Of a stretch of 64,000 nucleotides of DNA, positions 23,172-34,992 are shown piece by piece. The notes under the pieces are model-generated. The model was not told the DNA's origin. It did no database searches and saw nothing but the letters and a program-made list of their open reading frames with translations. This stretch comes from Bryum argenteum. Its lineage: Eukaryota > Streptophyta > Bryopsida > Bryales > Bryaceae. The translations under genes and the position numbers were made by a program. The stretch spans positions 28,176,758 through 28,240,757 of the forward strand of contig CM073323.1 of assembly GCA_037043015.1 (NCBI GenBank). The letters are read 5' to 3'. Within the stretch, counting starts at the first letter, position 1. Each line of letters starts with the position of its first letter.

Positions 23172-26054
23172 TCAATGATCAGGCCCTCCAAGTACGACCT
23201 GCCATGATAAGAGGAGAGTAACATCAGCAACAATTTACTCTTCAACCTTGATCATACAAAAGTCATAGAATTTGATTGCTCCAAGACGAACGTTCTTAAG
23301 GTTTCGTAAAAAGCTCTCTGCATAAAGAGGCCAGTATGTGATAGTTTTAAACGCTGAGCCTTCGAAGTCCTTGAGCTTAATAAGTACCCACCTTTACTTT
23401 CAGTGCGACTGTTTGTATAAAACTGAACCTGATTGCAGAGTTATTTGAGTTTCTATAGAAGAAGTAGAAATCGAGAAGATGATCGTTTACGAAATTGTTT
23501 CTAGAAAGCTTCAAGTGTGTTTTCGGCGAAAAGTTTGTTAGAGGTGAGAGAAGAGAAGAGGGTGCATACATTGACTTCAACAGCGAATCTTCTGGCCAAC
23601 ATGATGGCAGCGTTTCGTTCTCGCTCAGAGTCCAACACCAGCATGAATGTGAGATTTTTGTGTGCTACCCAATACATGCTCCGCCCAGCTGCATCACCTC
23701 CGCCTCGTGCACCGCACAACTGCTCAAATCAATGCAAGCAAATCAGGATGGTTTTCAAGGGTGACAAGTGTGTGCGGCTTAAAAGGAATCTGACAAACCT
23801 GCATTGATGAAGTGTACTCCTCTCTGGCTCGAACTACTTTGCCTTTGAAAAGCTTCATTCGAGATTTGTCAATCGCCAACACTTGAAACGTGGACTTGCC
23901 CACGTGTTGACCGTTCTCTTGGAAGATCCTGACCTGAATATGAACAAGTGCCGCTACATCAGAAGAAAGCTCACCACTTCGCAAGCTCATCGATCCAAGA
24001 TTGGACGCTGGAATTCCATATATGTAAGGATTATAGGGTGTGCGATATTATGCCAGATAGGATAGCAGAGTCACGTACATTGAATTCAGCTCCTCCTTTC
24101 CGAACCAGTGCTTCCACATACTGGCCTAGTCCAGCAGCTGCCACAATCTTAAAGCTATCAGTCACTTGAAACAATGGATCCATAGAATAACACACTGACG
24201 AGCTCCACAGAGGAGAAGCTAAAACTTAGGTAAGAGAAGACGAAGCTATAACTCAAGTAAGAATAAAAGAAGCGAAATCTTCTGTAAGGAAAGAAGAAGC
24301 TAAACCAGTGTATGAAAAGACGAAGCTAACCTCCATCTATGGGTCCCGTGGTTGCAACAGACTCTCGACTACCATCCGGAAGGACGATGTCGACTTGAAG
24401 CTTCTTGCCTATATCCAGGGGCTCAGGTGCATACTGAGGCCTCGTAGCACCTACACACACAAAGCCAGTGAGCAGATTCTCAAACTGAAAACTAATACTA
24501 CTGAACAAGTACGAAGAATACCGTCCAGTTTCACAAGGACGACATTCTAGGAGAAAAACTTGAGTCCTCGATAATGACAAAAAAATTTAGGCTCTTACCA
24601 ACGATGGCTTCAACCTTCACTCCAGCGACACGCACCCACTGGAACTTGCAGTTCCCGAGCTCAAGCGAAACGGACGGAGCAGGAACGGTCGTCAACAAAG
24701 ACCCAAGCCTCTCCTCGCCTTGAATCTCTATGTGTGATAGAGCTTGTGAGTTCCTCGTCAAAGCATCAACCTATCATCCAGTGACTAAGTTATTAGCTAC
24801 GAAGAAGCTAATAATAAAAAGAATACTGAACAGGAGCTAGAACTTATGAATGAATGTCACGGTCATTTCGAAGGATCTGGACTGAATGTGCACAGAAAAT
24901 GGTCGATTTGAGATGATGATAACGTTCTTCGGTGATGATCCATTACCTCTTTTCTAAGGAGCACAACCTCGAGAGCTTTCTCTGTAAGCTGCTCCCGCAA
25001 GCCTGCAATCTCATGTTCCATGTCCATGACCTTGCTAGGTGCATGGAGCATCGATATTCTGCGCGCTTCTTTCACCTCAATTCTGAGCTCCATCAACTCC
25101 TGGAAGCAGGAAGACTTACGTTTTTAGTACACACAAATCTGTGAAAAAAGCAAAGTGGCTGTTGCGACTAATTTCCTACCTCTTGCTCGGCTTGACTCAG
25201 AGTGTGAGCCTGCTCTTCCAACGCTTGTTGGCAACGAAGCGCGGTAGCTCGTGCAGCCTCGATCTCAGCCTGTGCTTCTTGCCTCTCCTTCTCGATAATA
25301 TTCTTTGCATCCTCCGAAGCCTGACCCCCAAAACACACAACATCAGCTTATCGCATGAAACTACACATTCCACAGCAGCTATTCCAGCTGAAGGATTTGA
25401 TACATAGCTTTCCTTAAATCTTTTAGCAAGACTCATGATCATGAATAATGAAAAACGATGTGATTGGTTACCTTTTGGAAAAGCGCAGCCAGTTTCCTTG
25501 ACTCCTCCCTTTCTTGTACTACTTCCATCTCCCGTTGCGCCCACTGAGCCTCCACTGCTTCCAGCTGAAGCATTGACACGATCTAATAAGCTCAGGAAAC
25601 CTTATAATTTGGACTACAGTCAACAAAAGAGGAAACTTACAGTGATGCGCGCTTCGGAGAGATCGTCCTTATTGCGGCCAGCAACGCGGCCTAAGAGATT
25701 TTCCAGCAAGTCACGGAGCTTATTTATAAGCGCTGGTCGATCGAGGAGCGCCACTTCTTTTGCCTTTCGCTGCAACACAGCCAGCCAAAGTACGTTAAGC
25801 TTCGATCCAAGCGGACTGTGCGATTCAATTGTGGAGCAAAGGAAGAATGCGCATGTGTGCACCTCTTGGGCGAGCAAGGCGACAGCGGCGTTGGCCATAG
25901 CTTGGCCAGATTCGAACTTGGATGCCAAATCACGAACAGACATGCGCTTGACTCTTCCCCACAGGTCCGCGGATTCCTTGCCCACGAGCTCGCGCGCCGT
26001 GGCCAGCCCTTCATTGTTGCGCTCGTAGCTGACTTCCGCCGTGACGCCCTTCAT
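23172..26054 (-). CDS. SCAB: SCAB-type actin-filament-binding protein, copy 2
   Basis: Paralogue of the gene at 4528-8698 with an identical exon plan, facing it. Exons in transcript order: 26054-25863, 25769-25641, 25564-25472, 25320-25180, 25099-24947, 24770-24599, 24450-24331, 24137-24079, 23933-23799, 23719-23570, 23198-23172; 456 residues. Nine exons have exactly the same length as in copy 1; exon 1 is 18 bp and exon 6 is 3 bp shorter. Motifs: RMSVRDLASKFESG, GRVAGRNKDD, the coiled coil with EEKE-type heptads, then the Ig-PH part with RPQYAPEPLDIG, SERERNAAIMLARRFA and a terminal micro-exon VVLGGPDH. An in-frame Met at 26282 exists upstream, but MKGV aligns with copy 1, whose reading frame is closed further up. 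The gene is intact. Role (actin bundling) follows from the family. Confidence 0.93.
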
Positions 26055-27739
26055 GTTGGGGAAGCTCCACACACAGCACCCTAACCTTGGTGGTGTGATC
26101 AAGCCATTCTCAATCGATTCGCGTTTAAGAATTGATCTGCGCAGATCGCGTAAGTACGCAACCGAGACCAGACCACGAGCGTAAACTTCGAAGGGGTCAG
26201 GAGGGATAAGGTCCACCCAAAACAACAAACTAAAAGGCTCATAAAAGCAGCAGTGCCCGAATTTGCTCCTCTCTCTTTGCAACGCACTCTGTTGTATCCA
26301 TGGTCTTCGTCGTCGTCGAGTGGGCCCGAACTTGAACCGCTGCTGCTGCCGCCATGGTTGCTGACCCAGTCAAGCCTCGACCCCTTCCATTGCGGGGGTG
26401 CACTCCAATTCACGCAATCGCGCAATACTCCTACCGATTGATTGTTAGCAATGTCGGTACTCCAGTAGAGATTGCGAGCTCGATTGCAAGTGTCAGATTC
26501 TTACTGTCTGCAAGAATGAAAAGGGGGGCAGGGTCCTGGAAAGCGGAACTTGGAGCATAGTGCGCCAAAATGGGCGAGAGAAAGTGCGATGGGAAGCTGA
26601 CGAGGAGACGAGAGTGAGGGGAAAGGGAGGGATCGATGAGGATGAAGCGATCGGCATTGTTTGCAGCCTGCCGGGCGCGGGCCGCGCGGCGCGGGGGTGC
26701 GCGGGAATAGGTGGCCGGCGAGGCTTGACCCGGTCCAGCTGGGACGGTCTCATTGGTTGGACAACCTTTAAATTTAATTGTTTTTCTAAGTGTGGATTTT
26801 TTGATGGGGGGAGGGGGGGACTTTTCGATTTGGTCGGCTGCAGTGGGTGGTGGTGATGGTGGTGTGACCCCCTTCCCCAAAAAAATTCAAATTCCGTGCT
26901 AAACTTGCAAATGTTTGTACCTCGGTTATCGCTCCCACCAATTTGTTGACCTTCGTATGTGATTTCATTTTATTTTTAAAAAGTCTCCCCTACATCACGA
27001 GGAAGTAGCCTCTAGAATAGATTATGTGGTTATATTCTATAGAATTAGTTATTTCTCAATCAATCTTTGGACTATCCCCAATGTCACTGACATCTACCTT
27101 CATCATGTGCCCTGTGTCCAAAAATTCCCAATTGCACCTCTTCATAAACTGTATGGGAAAAAATAACTATATTTTTGAATGAATCCCAACAAGGAAATTC
27201 TAGAAAGCTTTTCTTTCTTTTTTTTCAAAATTTTTTACATAGTGGAGAAGAGATGGCATCTACAAAAATGAAATATTCCTATGTGCCCCACCAACATGTT
27301 CATACATTGATAATATAATCTTGTCATGCCTACGTGAACGTTGGTTTTCTGGCCTTTTAATTACTTAATAGTTCTTAGGCTTATGATCATTTCATATTCC
27401 CAAATATGTCATTGTTAGTCTTTTACTTACTTGGTCTCCTTCGTTACCTAGTCATGTTCAGCACGAGTCAGAGAGGTTAGTGCACTTGATTTTAAGCCCT
27501 ATGGTCATTTCATTTCATCTAAGCCAACCCTTTCATGAGTTCCGCAATCTTATTTATTTGAGAAGTAGAATTGCTAACGTTGTTCCATTCATGTTAGCAT
27601 GTACAAGCTAATATTCTTTTTTCATTCATTATCATAAAATAGGATCAAGGTTAATAGTTATAGTACACAAGAGTAGCACTCTATTAAGGTTGACACTTTT
27701 AGATTTTTTTTTCTTTTTTATGAGAAAAATGTTATACCA
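26055..27739 (-). promoter_or_regulatory. upstream region of SCAB copy 2 and gene-free flank
   Basis: The first 850 bp are GC-rich, with several overlapping ORFs on both strands that have low-complexity proline/arginine composition and no family resemblance. Beyond about 26970 the DNA turns AT-rich and featureless. The promoter of the minus-strand SCAB gene is expected near 26055-26400. I see no divergent gene. Confidence 0.4.
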
Positions 27740-28258
27740 ACCCTTAACTTTTAAACTCAACACCTCAAGTTGGATCTCTAAACATTATTAAGTGGAACAA
27801 CTACTACAACGGACCATTTGACACCTCTTGCGGAAAAATTGACCGTTGGATGTTTACCATTTGAGAGATCATAACATCCAAAGTTTGTCTCCCAAGTTTT
27901 TTTGGGTATTGCAAAGATTGGTTTTAAATTTTTTTGGAGGCTGCCCTTGTAAAATTGGTAAACTTTTTGACTTGAGTCACTTTGAAATTTGAGTAGTGAT
28001 TTAGTAATGATCATGTTTCAAAAAAAAAAAAAAAACAAAAAAGTTACTTTTTTGAGCTGCCCCATCTCGGCTCGCAACCCAAGGATCGTCCTAGAAGACT
28101 CAAAAATTGGAATTTGACTTTGCAAATTTTACCACATACACTTTGAAGTATAAGGAGGACCCAATAAAATTCTTAGTCAAAAATATTACTTCTATCCCCT
28201 TCATCTAGGCTGCCTGGAATTGCAAAAGCCCATTTCGGGCTTCAAGGAAAGTTAGGGG
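27740..28258. mobile_element. TTAA-type fold-back element, family G (partial)
   Basis: The right half matches the right arm of the element at 30310-31200 and ends AAAGTTAGGGG followed by TTAA (28259-28262). The left boundary is uncertain; the matching left arm is missing. Confidence 0.65.
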
Positions 28259-28265
28259 TTAAAGG

Positions 28266-28435
28266 CTACTTTTCTAAAATTCTTATAATCAGTTCCAAGG
28301 GCTTTGCACATGGGGGAATTGGCTCCCACTTTATTAATTGTTTAATGTGTTCTCCAAGTGGCCCATGGACCCAATTGGGCTCAAAATGTGAGTGAATTGG
28401 TTTGGAGAGCCTTGACTCCCAATGTAAAGCGTCCC
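28266..28435. mobile_element. Harbinger-like MITE, family B (right-end fragment)
   Basis: Contains the CCAAGGGCTTTGCACATGG through GTAAAGCGTCCC part of family B, then TAA. The left two-thirds are lost; it abuts the TTAA element ending at 28258. Confidence 0.7.
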
Positions 28436-29282
28436 TAATAATGAAGGTCCTTTGCATCTTTCAAACGTGGTAGGGGATAAATTAAATTTAAAAAAGGGAT
28501 AAGTATGTCAAACAATAAATAGAGGTGAAAATAAAGTCGGAAATAGCTGGCTTTCCAAAGTGGGAGAAGTTCAAAATCTGAAATATAGTTGTCCAGGTAA
28601 GTTTCATGTGGAAATGTGCAAAATTGGGAGGGAATTTTGAGATCTTTTGCAACCGGATACCATTTTCTATCACCAAAATACTATTTTAGAGTATGTTGAG
28701 TAAGCCTCATCCTTGGATTTATTTATATATAAACAATATATGGAGGCAGGAACCATAGGGGGCACCCCTGTACTAAATTGGACTAATTATTTATTTAGTG
28801 AAATTTATTGTAACGCTTTCAAGTTATACTTTTGAATGTAAGATGTTTGAATTTTGAATAAATGGTTATAATTTTAAAGAGTTAAGATATGTAAGTGATA
28901 ACTAACTACTAGAATACTCTCTATGTTCTATGATCATAGGTTGTCTGTAATCTATTTCTAGGATAAATCTTGAGATACATATAAATATCATGAGTTTTCC
29001 GATAGCATTCATACCTTACTTTCCCACTATACAAGAGTTGTTGATTAGTGTTACATGAAGACTAGCATTCTTTACCATAACTTACCCATTACCTTTTTTT
29101 GAGATGAGTGTTCAAGTTGGACCGTCATTGCAGCCTTGTCTTTTCTTGAAGGCACCAATTGCACAACTTCCAATAACTTTCTCCCCGTCCAAGGAGAGTT
29201 TATTTTAGTGTTATGATTCCCAATCACCGTTTCTCTAACACTAATCAACAACTCTTGTGTAATCGAAGGGTTGAGGGTTTAA
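28436..29282. other. gene-free stretch
   Basis: AT-rich DNA with no exon or clear repeat boundary seen. Confidence 0.4.
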
Positions 29283-29523
29283 CCCCTAAAGGTCCAGGAA
29301 AGCGAAAACTGCTTTTTGGAGTCCAAAATTCAGCCAACTTTGACCATTATAATCTCACAAATGAAGAAGAATCAACGGTTCAATTTTGACAAGTGAGTGG
29401 AAGGTTAAGTTAACTTCAAGATCCTACGTTTGGATCTTCCAAATAATTCTTAGATTGAGAGTTTTTAGGCCTGAAGTAAGGCAATGTCCATTTTTACAAT
29501 TTTGCATCAAGAACCTTTAGGGG
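29283..29523. mobile_element. TTAA-flanked MITE, family D
   Basis: A 241-bp element between TTAA at 29279-29282 and 29524-29527, with ends CCCCTAAAGGTCC and ACCTTTAGGGG. The middle (CTTTGACCATTATAATCTCAC) is shared with the other family D copies. Confidence 0.8.
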
Positions 29524-29527
29524 TTAA

Positions 29528-30305
29528 CATGCAAATAATATGCAAATTACAATGAAAAAGTTACACCATGACCCTAATGGAGATGAGTAGGAAAGTGGCA
29601 TTGCAACAAAGTGGGGGTTGGGGTGAGAGGCTTTAGAATAGGATGTGACAATTGATAAGGGAAAGTGAGGTAGAGAGTGAAGTGGCCATTCCGGGTATTG
29701 CCTGCTTGCTATTGTAACGCCAAAGCTGTCCATTTCAGTGGGCTCCCTTCCTTTTGCCAGAAGCGATCACATACAAAGATCACCTACTTTGCTTCATTGC
29801 TAAGGAGCAAGGACATACCCCCAGAAAATTTGCAGAATATATTATTAAGAGTGAACTTCAAGCTATAATGTATTTATTTATTATCTTAAAAATCTAATTT
29901 AAAGATTATTATTCTAATTTTTTTGAAATAAAGATGGCTACGAATGTCAAAAACAACTTGAGATTGTGGAAAAAAGAGTTGCAATTTGCATTCTGTAAGG
30001 TAGAGGATTCAGAAACTGTTGAAATTTCAACTTAGCTAGGTCCTTTGTCAAGTGCGTTCTAAAGTGAAGGTCTGCAAAGCTTGTGGGAGGAAATTTAGAA
30101 TCATCCTAATGTGATTATATTTTGAGGTTATGTTGATTTATTTATTTATTTAGACTAGCATATACTATTCACTTCTAAAACTTTCCTTCTAGTTACATTA
30201 AAACATGCAAGACACCAATGAAAATGTATTTTGCAAATTTGATCTGTAAATGATTGATCCTAGACGGGTTGAATAAGATGACATTTTGGATGGCAAGTAG
30301 TAACT
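29528..30305. other. gene-free stretch
   Basis: No exon recognised between two TTAA elements. Confidence 0.4.
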
Positions 30306-30309
30306 TTAA

Positions 30310-31200
30310 CCCCTAACTTTCCTTGAAGCCCGAAATGGGTTTTTGCAATTCCGGGCAGCCTAGATGAAGGGGTTAGAAGTAATATTTTTGCCTAAGAATT
30401 TTATTGGGTCCTCCTTATACTGCAAAGTGTATGTGGTAAAATCTGCAAAGTCAAATTTCAATTTTTGAGTCGTCTAGAACGATCCTTGGGTTGCAAGCGG
30501 AGATAGGGCAGCTCAAAAAAGTGACTTTTTTGATTTTTTTTTTTTTTTTTTTTGAAACATGATCATTACTAAATCACTACTCAAATTTCAAAGTGACTCA
30601 AGTCAAAAAGTTTACCAATTTTACAAGGGCAACCTCCAAAAATTTTAAAACGAATCTTTGCAATACCGAAAAAAACTTGGGAGACAAACTTTGGATGTTA
30701 TGATTTCTCAAATGGTAAACATCCAACGGTCAATTTTTTGAAAAGTAATGAGGCATATTCTTAGATACAAGATCTTACGGTTGAAAGTTTAAAAAAAAAG
30801 AAAAGAAATTGGTTTAGACCCCCACGAGTGCCTAGAGGTAGAAAATCGCAGTTTTGAGGTTTCAATCTCCCAAATTTTTTTTGGAGGTTGCCCATGTAAA
30901 ATTGGTAAATTTTTTGACTTGAGTCACTTTGAAATTTGAGTAGTGATTTAGTAATGATCATGTTTAAAAAAAAAATTCAAAAAAGTCACTTTTTTGAGCT
31001 GCCCCATCTCGGCTGGCAACCCAAGGATCGTTCTAGAAGACTCAAAAATTGGAATTTGACTTTGCAAATTTTACCACATACACTTCGCAGTATAAGGAGG
31101 ACCCGATAAAATTCTTAGGCAAAAATATTACTTCTAAACCCTTCATCTAGGCTGCCCGGAATTGCAAAAACCCATTTCGGGTTTCAAAGAAAGTTAGGGG
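30310..31200. mobile_element. TTAA-flanked long fold-back element, family G
   Basis: An 891-bp element between TTAA at 30306-30309 and 31201-31204. The two arms are inverted copies over roughly 330 bp each: CCCCTAACTTTCCTTGAAG inward on the left and the same, slightly diverged, from the right. The transcript could fold into a long hairpin. No coding capacity. A partial copy is at 27740-28258 and a diverged one at 44628-45561. Confidence 0.85.
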
Positions 31201-31204
31201 TTAA

Positions 31205-31880
31205 AGTGTCATAACATTTTCATCTAGAGTCCATCTTGGATGAAATCACTTGGGTTAAACTCCAAATTAATTTTTTGAGAAGAGTACCATGAATTGGTAC
31301 TCATACTAGTGAATGCGACTCTTGTTTTTGGGTTTTTTGAACATGTGACATGTTTTTCTTTATTGCAAGCCAATTATATGAAATCCATTTTATTTTTTCA
31401 TAAATTTATTTTACATAATCATGATCTTAAGTATGAAATCCAACGACTTTGTAGTTGGAAGACTTCTGGTATGAAAATTTTAGGTTTTTGATTTGCAATG
31501 ATGTTTCTGGATTGAAATGATTGAAAAAATACTTGGTTTTTTGAGGAGTTGTATCTCCTTCATTTACCGTTGAATTCTAACTTTGTTTGTTGGGTTGGAT
31601 TTCAATTTGGATCTAATTTATATGGTACATACCTTAATTTCATTCAAGATGAGCAAATTATATGGCATGCCTTTTGGTGCAAGGGGTTTAGTTTTGGATT
31701 CTTTTTCCTTTATGAATCTTGGGGGCAATTTTCATTTGACTAGAAACAAGTTAGGGCTTCTAAGGTTTAGATTAGAATTTCAGGTTTTTACCTCAAAGAA
31801 ATTTAGAATGGTAACATGACTTGTATCTCTTGAGATGCCAAATATCTGAGACATTCTTATAGTAAGGTGTAAGACAATTG
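31205..31880. other. gene-free stretch
   Basis: AT-rich. Two overlapping ORFs at 31549-31819 look like chance translation of T-rich DNA. Confidence 0.4.
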
Positions 31881-32220
31881 AGGCACCACAACATTGGCTT
31901 GGTGGTTAGGGCTCATGGACCCCAATGTGGAGATTGAGGGTTCTATTGCCCATGCAGGAGTGGTGCTCACCACCATAATCCACCCAACTATGGTGGGGTC
32001 CTTGGACCTTGTTGTATAGGTACCTCAAAGCTCTTCGAAAGCATACCATATTGGGTATCCCTTAGGCACTAGTGGCTAGTTGAGAAGTAGCATAGTGTTC
32101 ACCTCAAGAGGGGTTAGTAATCTCACAATTGGCCTATAGCCATGCATTGAATAATAGGCTGAATAATCACTCTATTCACGCCAACCTGAAATAGGTTATG
32201 AGTTTTTCTTTTTGTATAAG
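31881..32220 (+). mobile_element. tRNA-derived SINE (diverged copy)
   Basis: It starts AGGCACCAC like the 14789 copy and keeps the A-box-like GGCTTGGTGGTTAG and the B-box-like GGGTTCTATTGC. It diverges in the tail, and the target duplication is not recognisable. Confidence 0.75.
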
Positions 32221-32620
32221 TTTTTTTTTAGAAGGATTTTAACTGGTGACACTAAAGATTTGAGAATGAATATCTTCTAATTGAAGAACAAGAATGATCG
32301 TGTTAGAAAAAATGAGAATAAATTACAATTATTTACCATAAGTTTCAACGTCTAAAAATGCATATGCCGAAGTGACCAAGGTCAAGTATATCACTGAATT
32401 TTCAAACCTCACTTGACTTTAGGGATCAAGAAAGTGTTTAAAATTCTCACCATTTCAAGTGGAACACAAAAGTAGGTATCCTCTACCTTCTCCACCAAAT
32501 CAATCATTTACCTCAAAAGGAGGACTATAAATACAGCTCGAACTACCTAGTACGCTTCAAAGTACGTAAAGAGGCAATTTCAACTACCTACATCCTCATA
32601 GTAACCCCAACAAACACTTA

Positions 32621-32722
32621 CTCCCTCTGTCCCATTATGATTTTCCGGTAGGTTCTCTCAAATCTACCTCCAAAGGTAGATTTGAGAGAACCTACCGGAA
32701 AATCATAATGGGACAGAGGGAG
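32621..32722. mobile_element. Stowaway MITE forming a perfect hairpin
   Basis: A 102-bp element flanked by TA on both sides (32619-32620, 32723-32724). It starts CTCCCTCTGTCCC, the classic Stowaway terminus. The two 49-base arms are exact reverse complements separated by CCAA. The lack of any mismatch suggests recent origin or selection for the hairpin. Confidence 0.9.
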
Positions 32723-33004
32723 TACTTTTTTTCTTTTTTTTTTCTTTTTTTTAAAAATAAATTTTTTATAACAATTAATGTATAAATCAACCAACAAACA
32801 CTTTCATCACACTGGTTTGTTTCACCTTTTGTCTTCTTCTAACCACATCAACGTGACAATTCACTACATCAACTGCAACTTAAAAATTTGTGGTTGGGAG
32901 GTATCTGAATGATGCACGGTTCTACTTTCACCACAAATCGTGTATTACTAGGATAGACAACCTTCGACGTAACTCACGGTATTTATAAAACGAATTAGGG
33001 TCCC

Positions 33005-33125
33005 ATGTGGCCTTCTCAAATTTGTGATTGGAGAGGAGAGTGTTCTTGGTTCCATTTGGCTTTACACTACCTTGAAAAAAGGAGAATGATCACTAACTTT
33101 GAGGTCCCCGAAGTATGCTAAATTT
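33005..33125 (-). repeat. dispersed repeat E, second copy
   Basis: Reverse-complement relative of 11519-11640 (shared CTTTACACTACCTTG and CTAACTTTGAGGTCC). Confidence 0.65.
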
Positions 33126-33243
33126 TCCGTTGCGGATAATGTTTTCATGGTTTTACTTTTCTTCATCATGGCTCTTGGTCTTCAGTGTAAAGAGACCTTT
33201 GGAGCATGCCCAGCCCACCCCATGCCGGAAGGCAGGGCCCTTC

Positions 33244-33459
33244 GGGTAAGCGTTCGTAGCAGCTGCCAAGGAGGATGGAGGAGGGGTAATGAGCCCCCTA
33301 ATTTTTTGATGTATAGATGTTAAATGCCAAGAAGTAGGCTTCCAAGGGTAACTTGGGGTCGCAGTCCTCAAATTTGAATTCAAAATTATCAAAAACGGCC
33401 TTGGAAGGTCCCCACGAATTCTAGGGAGCCTCCTTGGTAGCTGCCACGAACCATTGCCC
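33244..33459. mobile_element. short Mutator-like MITE
   Basis: A 216-bp element whose ends GGGTAAGCGTTCGTAGCAGC and the complement of GCCACGAACCATTGCCC match the first 20 bases of the 11667-14231 element. The flanks GGGCCCTTC and GGGCCCCGC agree at 7 of 9 positions, as an aged 9-bp duplication would. Confidence 0.65.
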
Positions 33460-33760
33460 GGGCCCCGCTCACCAATTACACATTTTGACATGTGATTATA
33501 AAAGAAATTATTTTCCGTCAATAGAATTTCTGCCACATGTCACTCTCCCATTGGTTAATAGGGACACTAAAATATGAGTGAAGGCACGGGAAAACCTTGA
33601 GTTACGGTGTGCTACAATTTAGGAGACCTCAAACCTCTTGACCGGGTTAGAGGAATAGTGTGTGGGCTGGGGACCCTCACACGCCAAACTAGCCAAACTA
33701 GGCTCTGCTCTCCCTCCGGCCCACAGTGCAGGCTGGGCATGCTCTAAGAGCAGCAGCAGG

Positions 33761-34113
33761 TATGTTTGCATGAGGTACATGCAAGGGAGGTCAGATCGAA
33801 CAGCAGCAGAAGGAAACAATCATAAGACAGAGTTAATGCCAAGGGTGGTGTTGTGGATTTTGGCTCTGCAATAAATTATATGCTCACCCGCATACTGTCA
33901 TTCGCCTTTTGTAACTGAATCTGGCCCAACAGTCATTACTCCACCTTGGTGGCTTTCACTTGGACTTTTGCTTTACAATCAAAATGATGTCTATATCAGA
34001 AACCCATGCAAATGTTGTGTCTACGTATGGTGAAACCTACCTAAAGTCAGGCACCCAAGATTCTTGCATTTATAAAGATCTGACCTCCCTTGTATGTACC
34101 TCATGCAAACATA
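33761..34113. repeat. inverted repeat pair, 37-bp arms
   Basis: TATGTTTGCATGAGGTACAT at 33761 recurs as its complement ending at 34113; the arms differ at one base. They enclose about 280 bp of non-coding DNA. It may be a small transposon; no target duplication was identified. Confidence 0.6.
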
Positions 34114-34647
34114 TTAAGGGTGCCCGCCTTTATGCTCCTGCTTCTAAAATTTGTATTTAATTGAGTGTGTTTATTGAAAAACCACAAAAATAGGAAAGTT
34201 AATATGTTCCTATTCCTCATTCTCAAAAAGTAGTAACCCACTCATTTCCCTTTCCAAGTATATAGATTCTTACAATTTGTTTTAAGTGCATGACAATAGG
34301 TGGTTTCACCGTAGTAAGTCTAAGATACATTTAGGGGTTACACTTTTTGTGTGCAGAATATATACAATTTATTTTACGAGGGCGGGATGTATTAGGCCTT
34401 TGTACTAGATTGAGAAGCCATGATGACAACAAATATAACCAATAGGAGAGCTCAAAATTGAAGCGGTATAAGATTTAAAAGCTCTCTAATCCGATGATAT
34501 TGTTGTTTCCTCGGGGGTATCAATTGTAGTGTATAGATATGAAATGAGGATGTTCAACTTGTATATTAGTCTTTTGCAACGTTTAAACAAAACAAAGAAC
34601 CATCAATGAGAAGATGTTGTGTCACCCACAAGTGAACTAATACATGT
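34114..34647. other. gene-free stretch
   Basis: No exon recognised. Confidence 0.4.
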
Positions 34648-34776
34648 TGGTCAATATTTTTACCCTCTACATCCGTCAAAATGTGAATCCTTCAAGAGTA
34701 TTGGAGTCAGAAGTAAAAACTTATAGCATTTTCAAATCTTAGAAAAATCTAACACTAATCTACCTATTCAGTGTGG
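34648..34776. mobile_element. family A MITE, truncated
   Basis: Matches the right half of the elements at 1545-1767 and 41711-41933 (TACCCTCTACATCCGTCAA to CTACCTATTCAGTGTGG). The left terminus is absent. Confidence 0.7.
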
Positions 34777-34992
34777 CATATAATAGCTCTCCAATTTATT
34801 TGCAAGTCAAGTGACGAATGGAGTAAGTTGTTGAATCCAAATTCTATTGAGTGTATAATAATTTGGCTATTATACAAAATAAATCTCCTTGTTGGGAGGA
34901 GCATTATTGGAAACAGTTACTCGTCTGTACAATTATCTGAGGGACCACAATTTCATAACAAACTCATGAGTCCCAGAAAATAGACGCTAGCC

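Noticed and set aside
26431-26880. A 149-codon ORF on the minus strand upstream of SCAB copy 2, considered as a separate gene.
   Set aside because: Low-complexity Pro/Ser/Arg composition in GC-rich DNA, overlapping open frames on the other strand, and no family resemblance.
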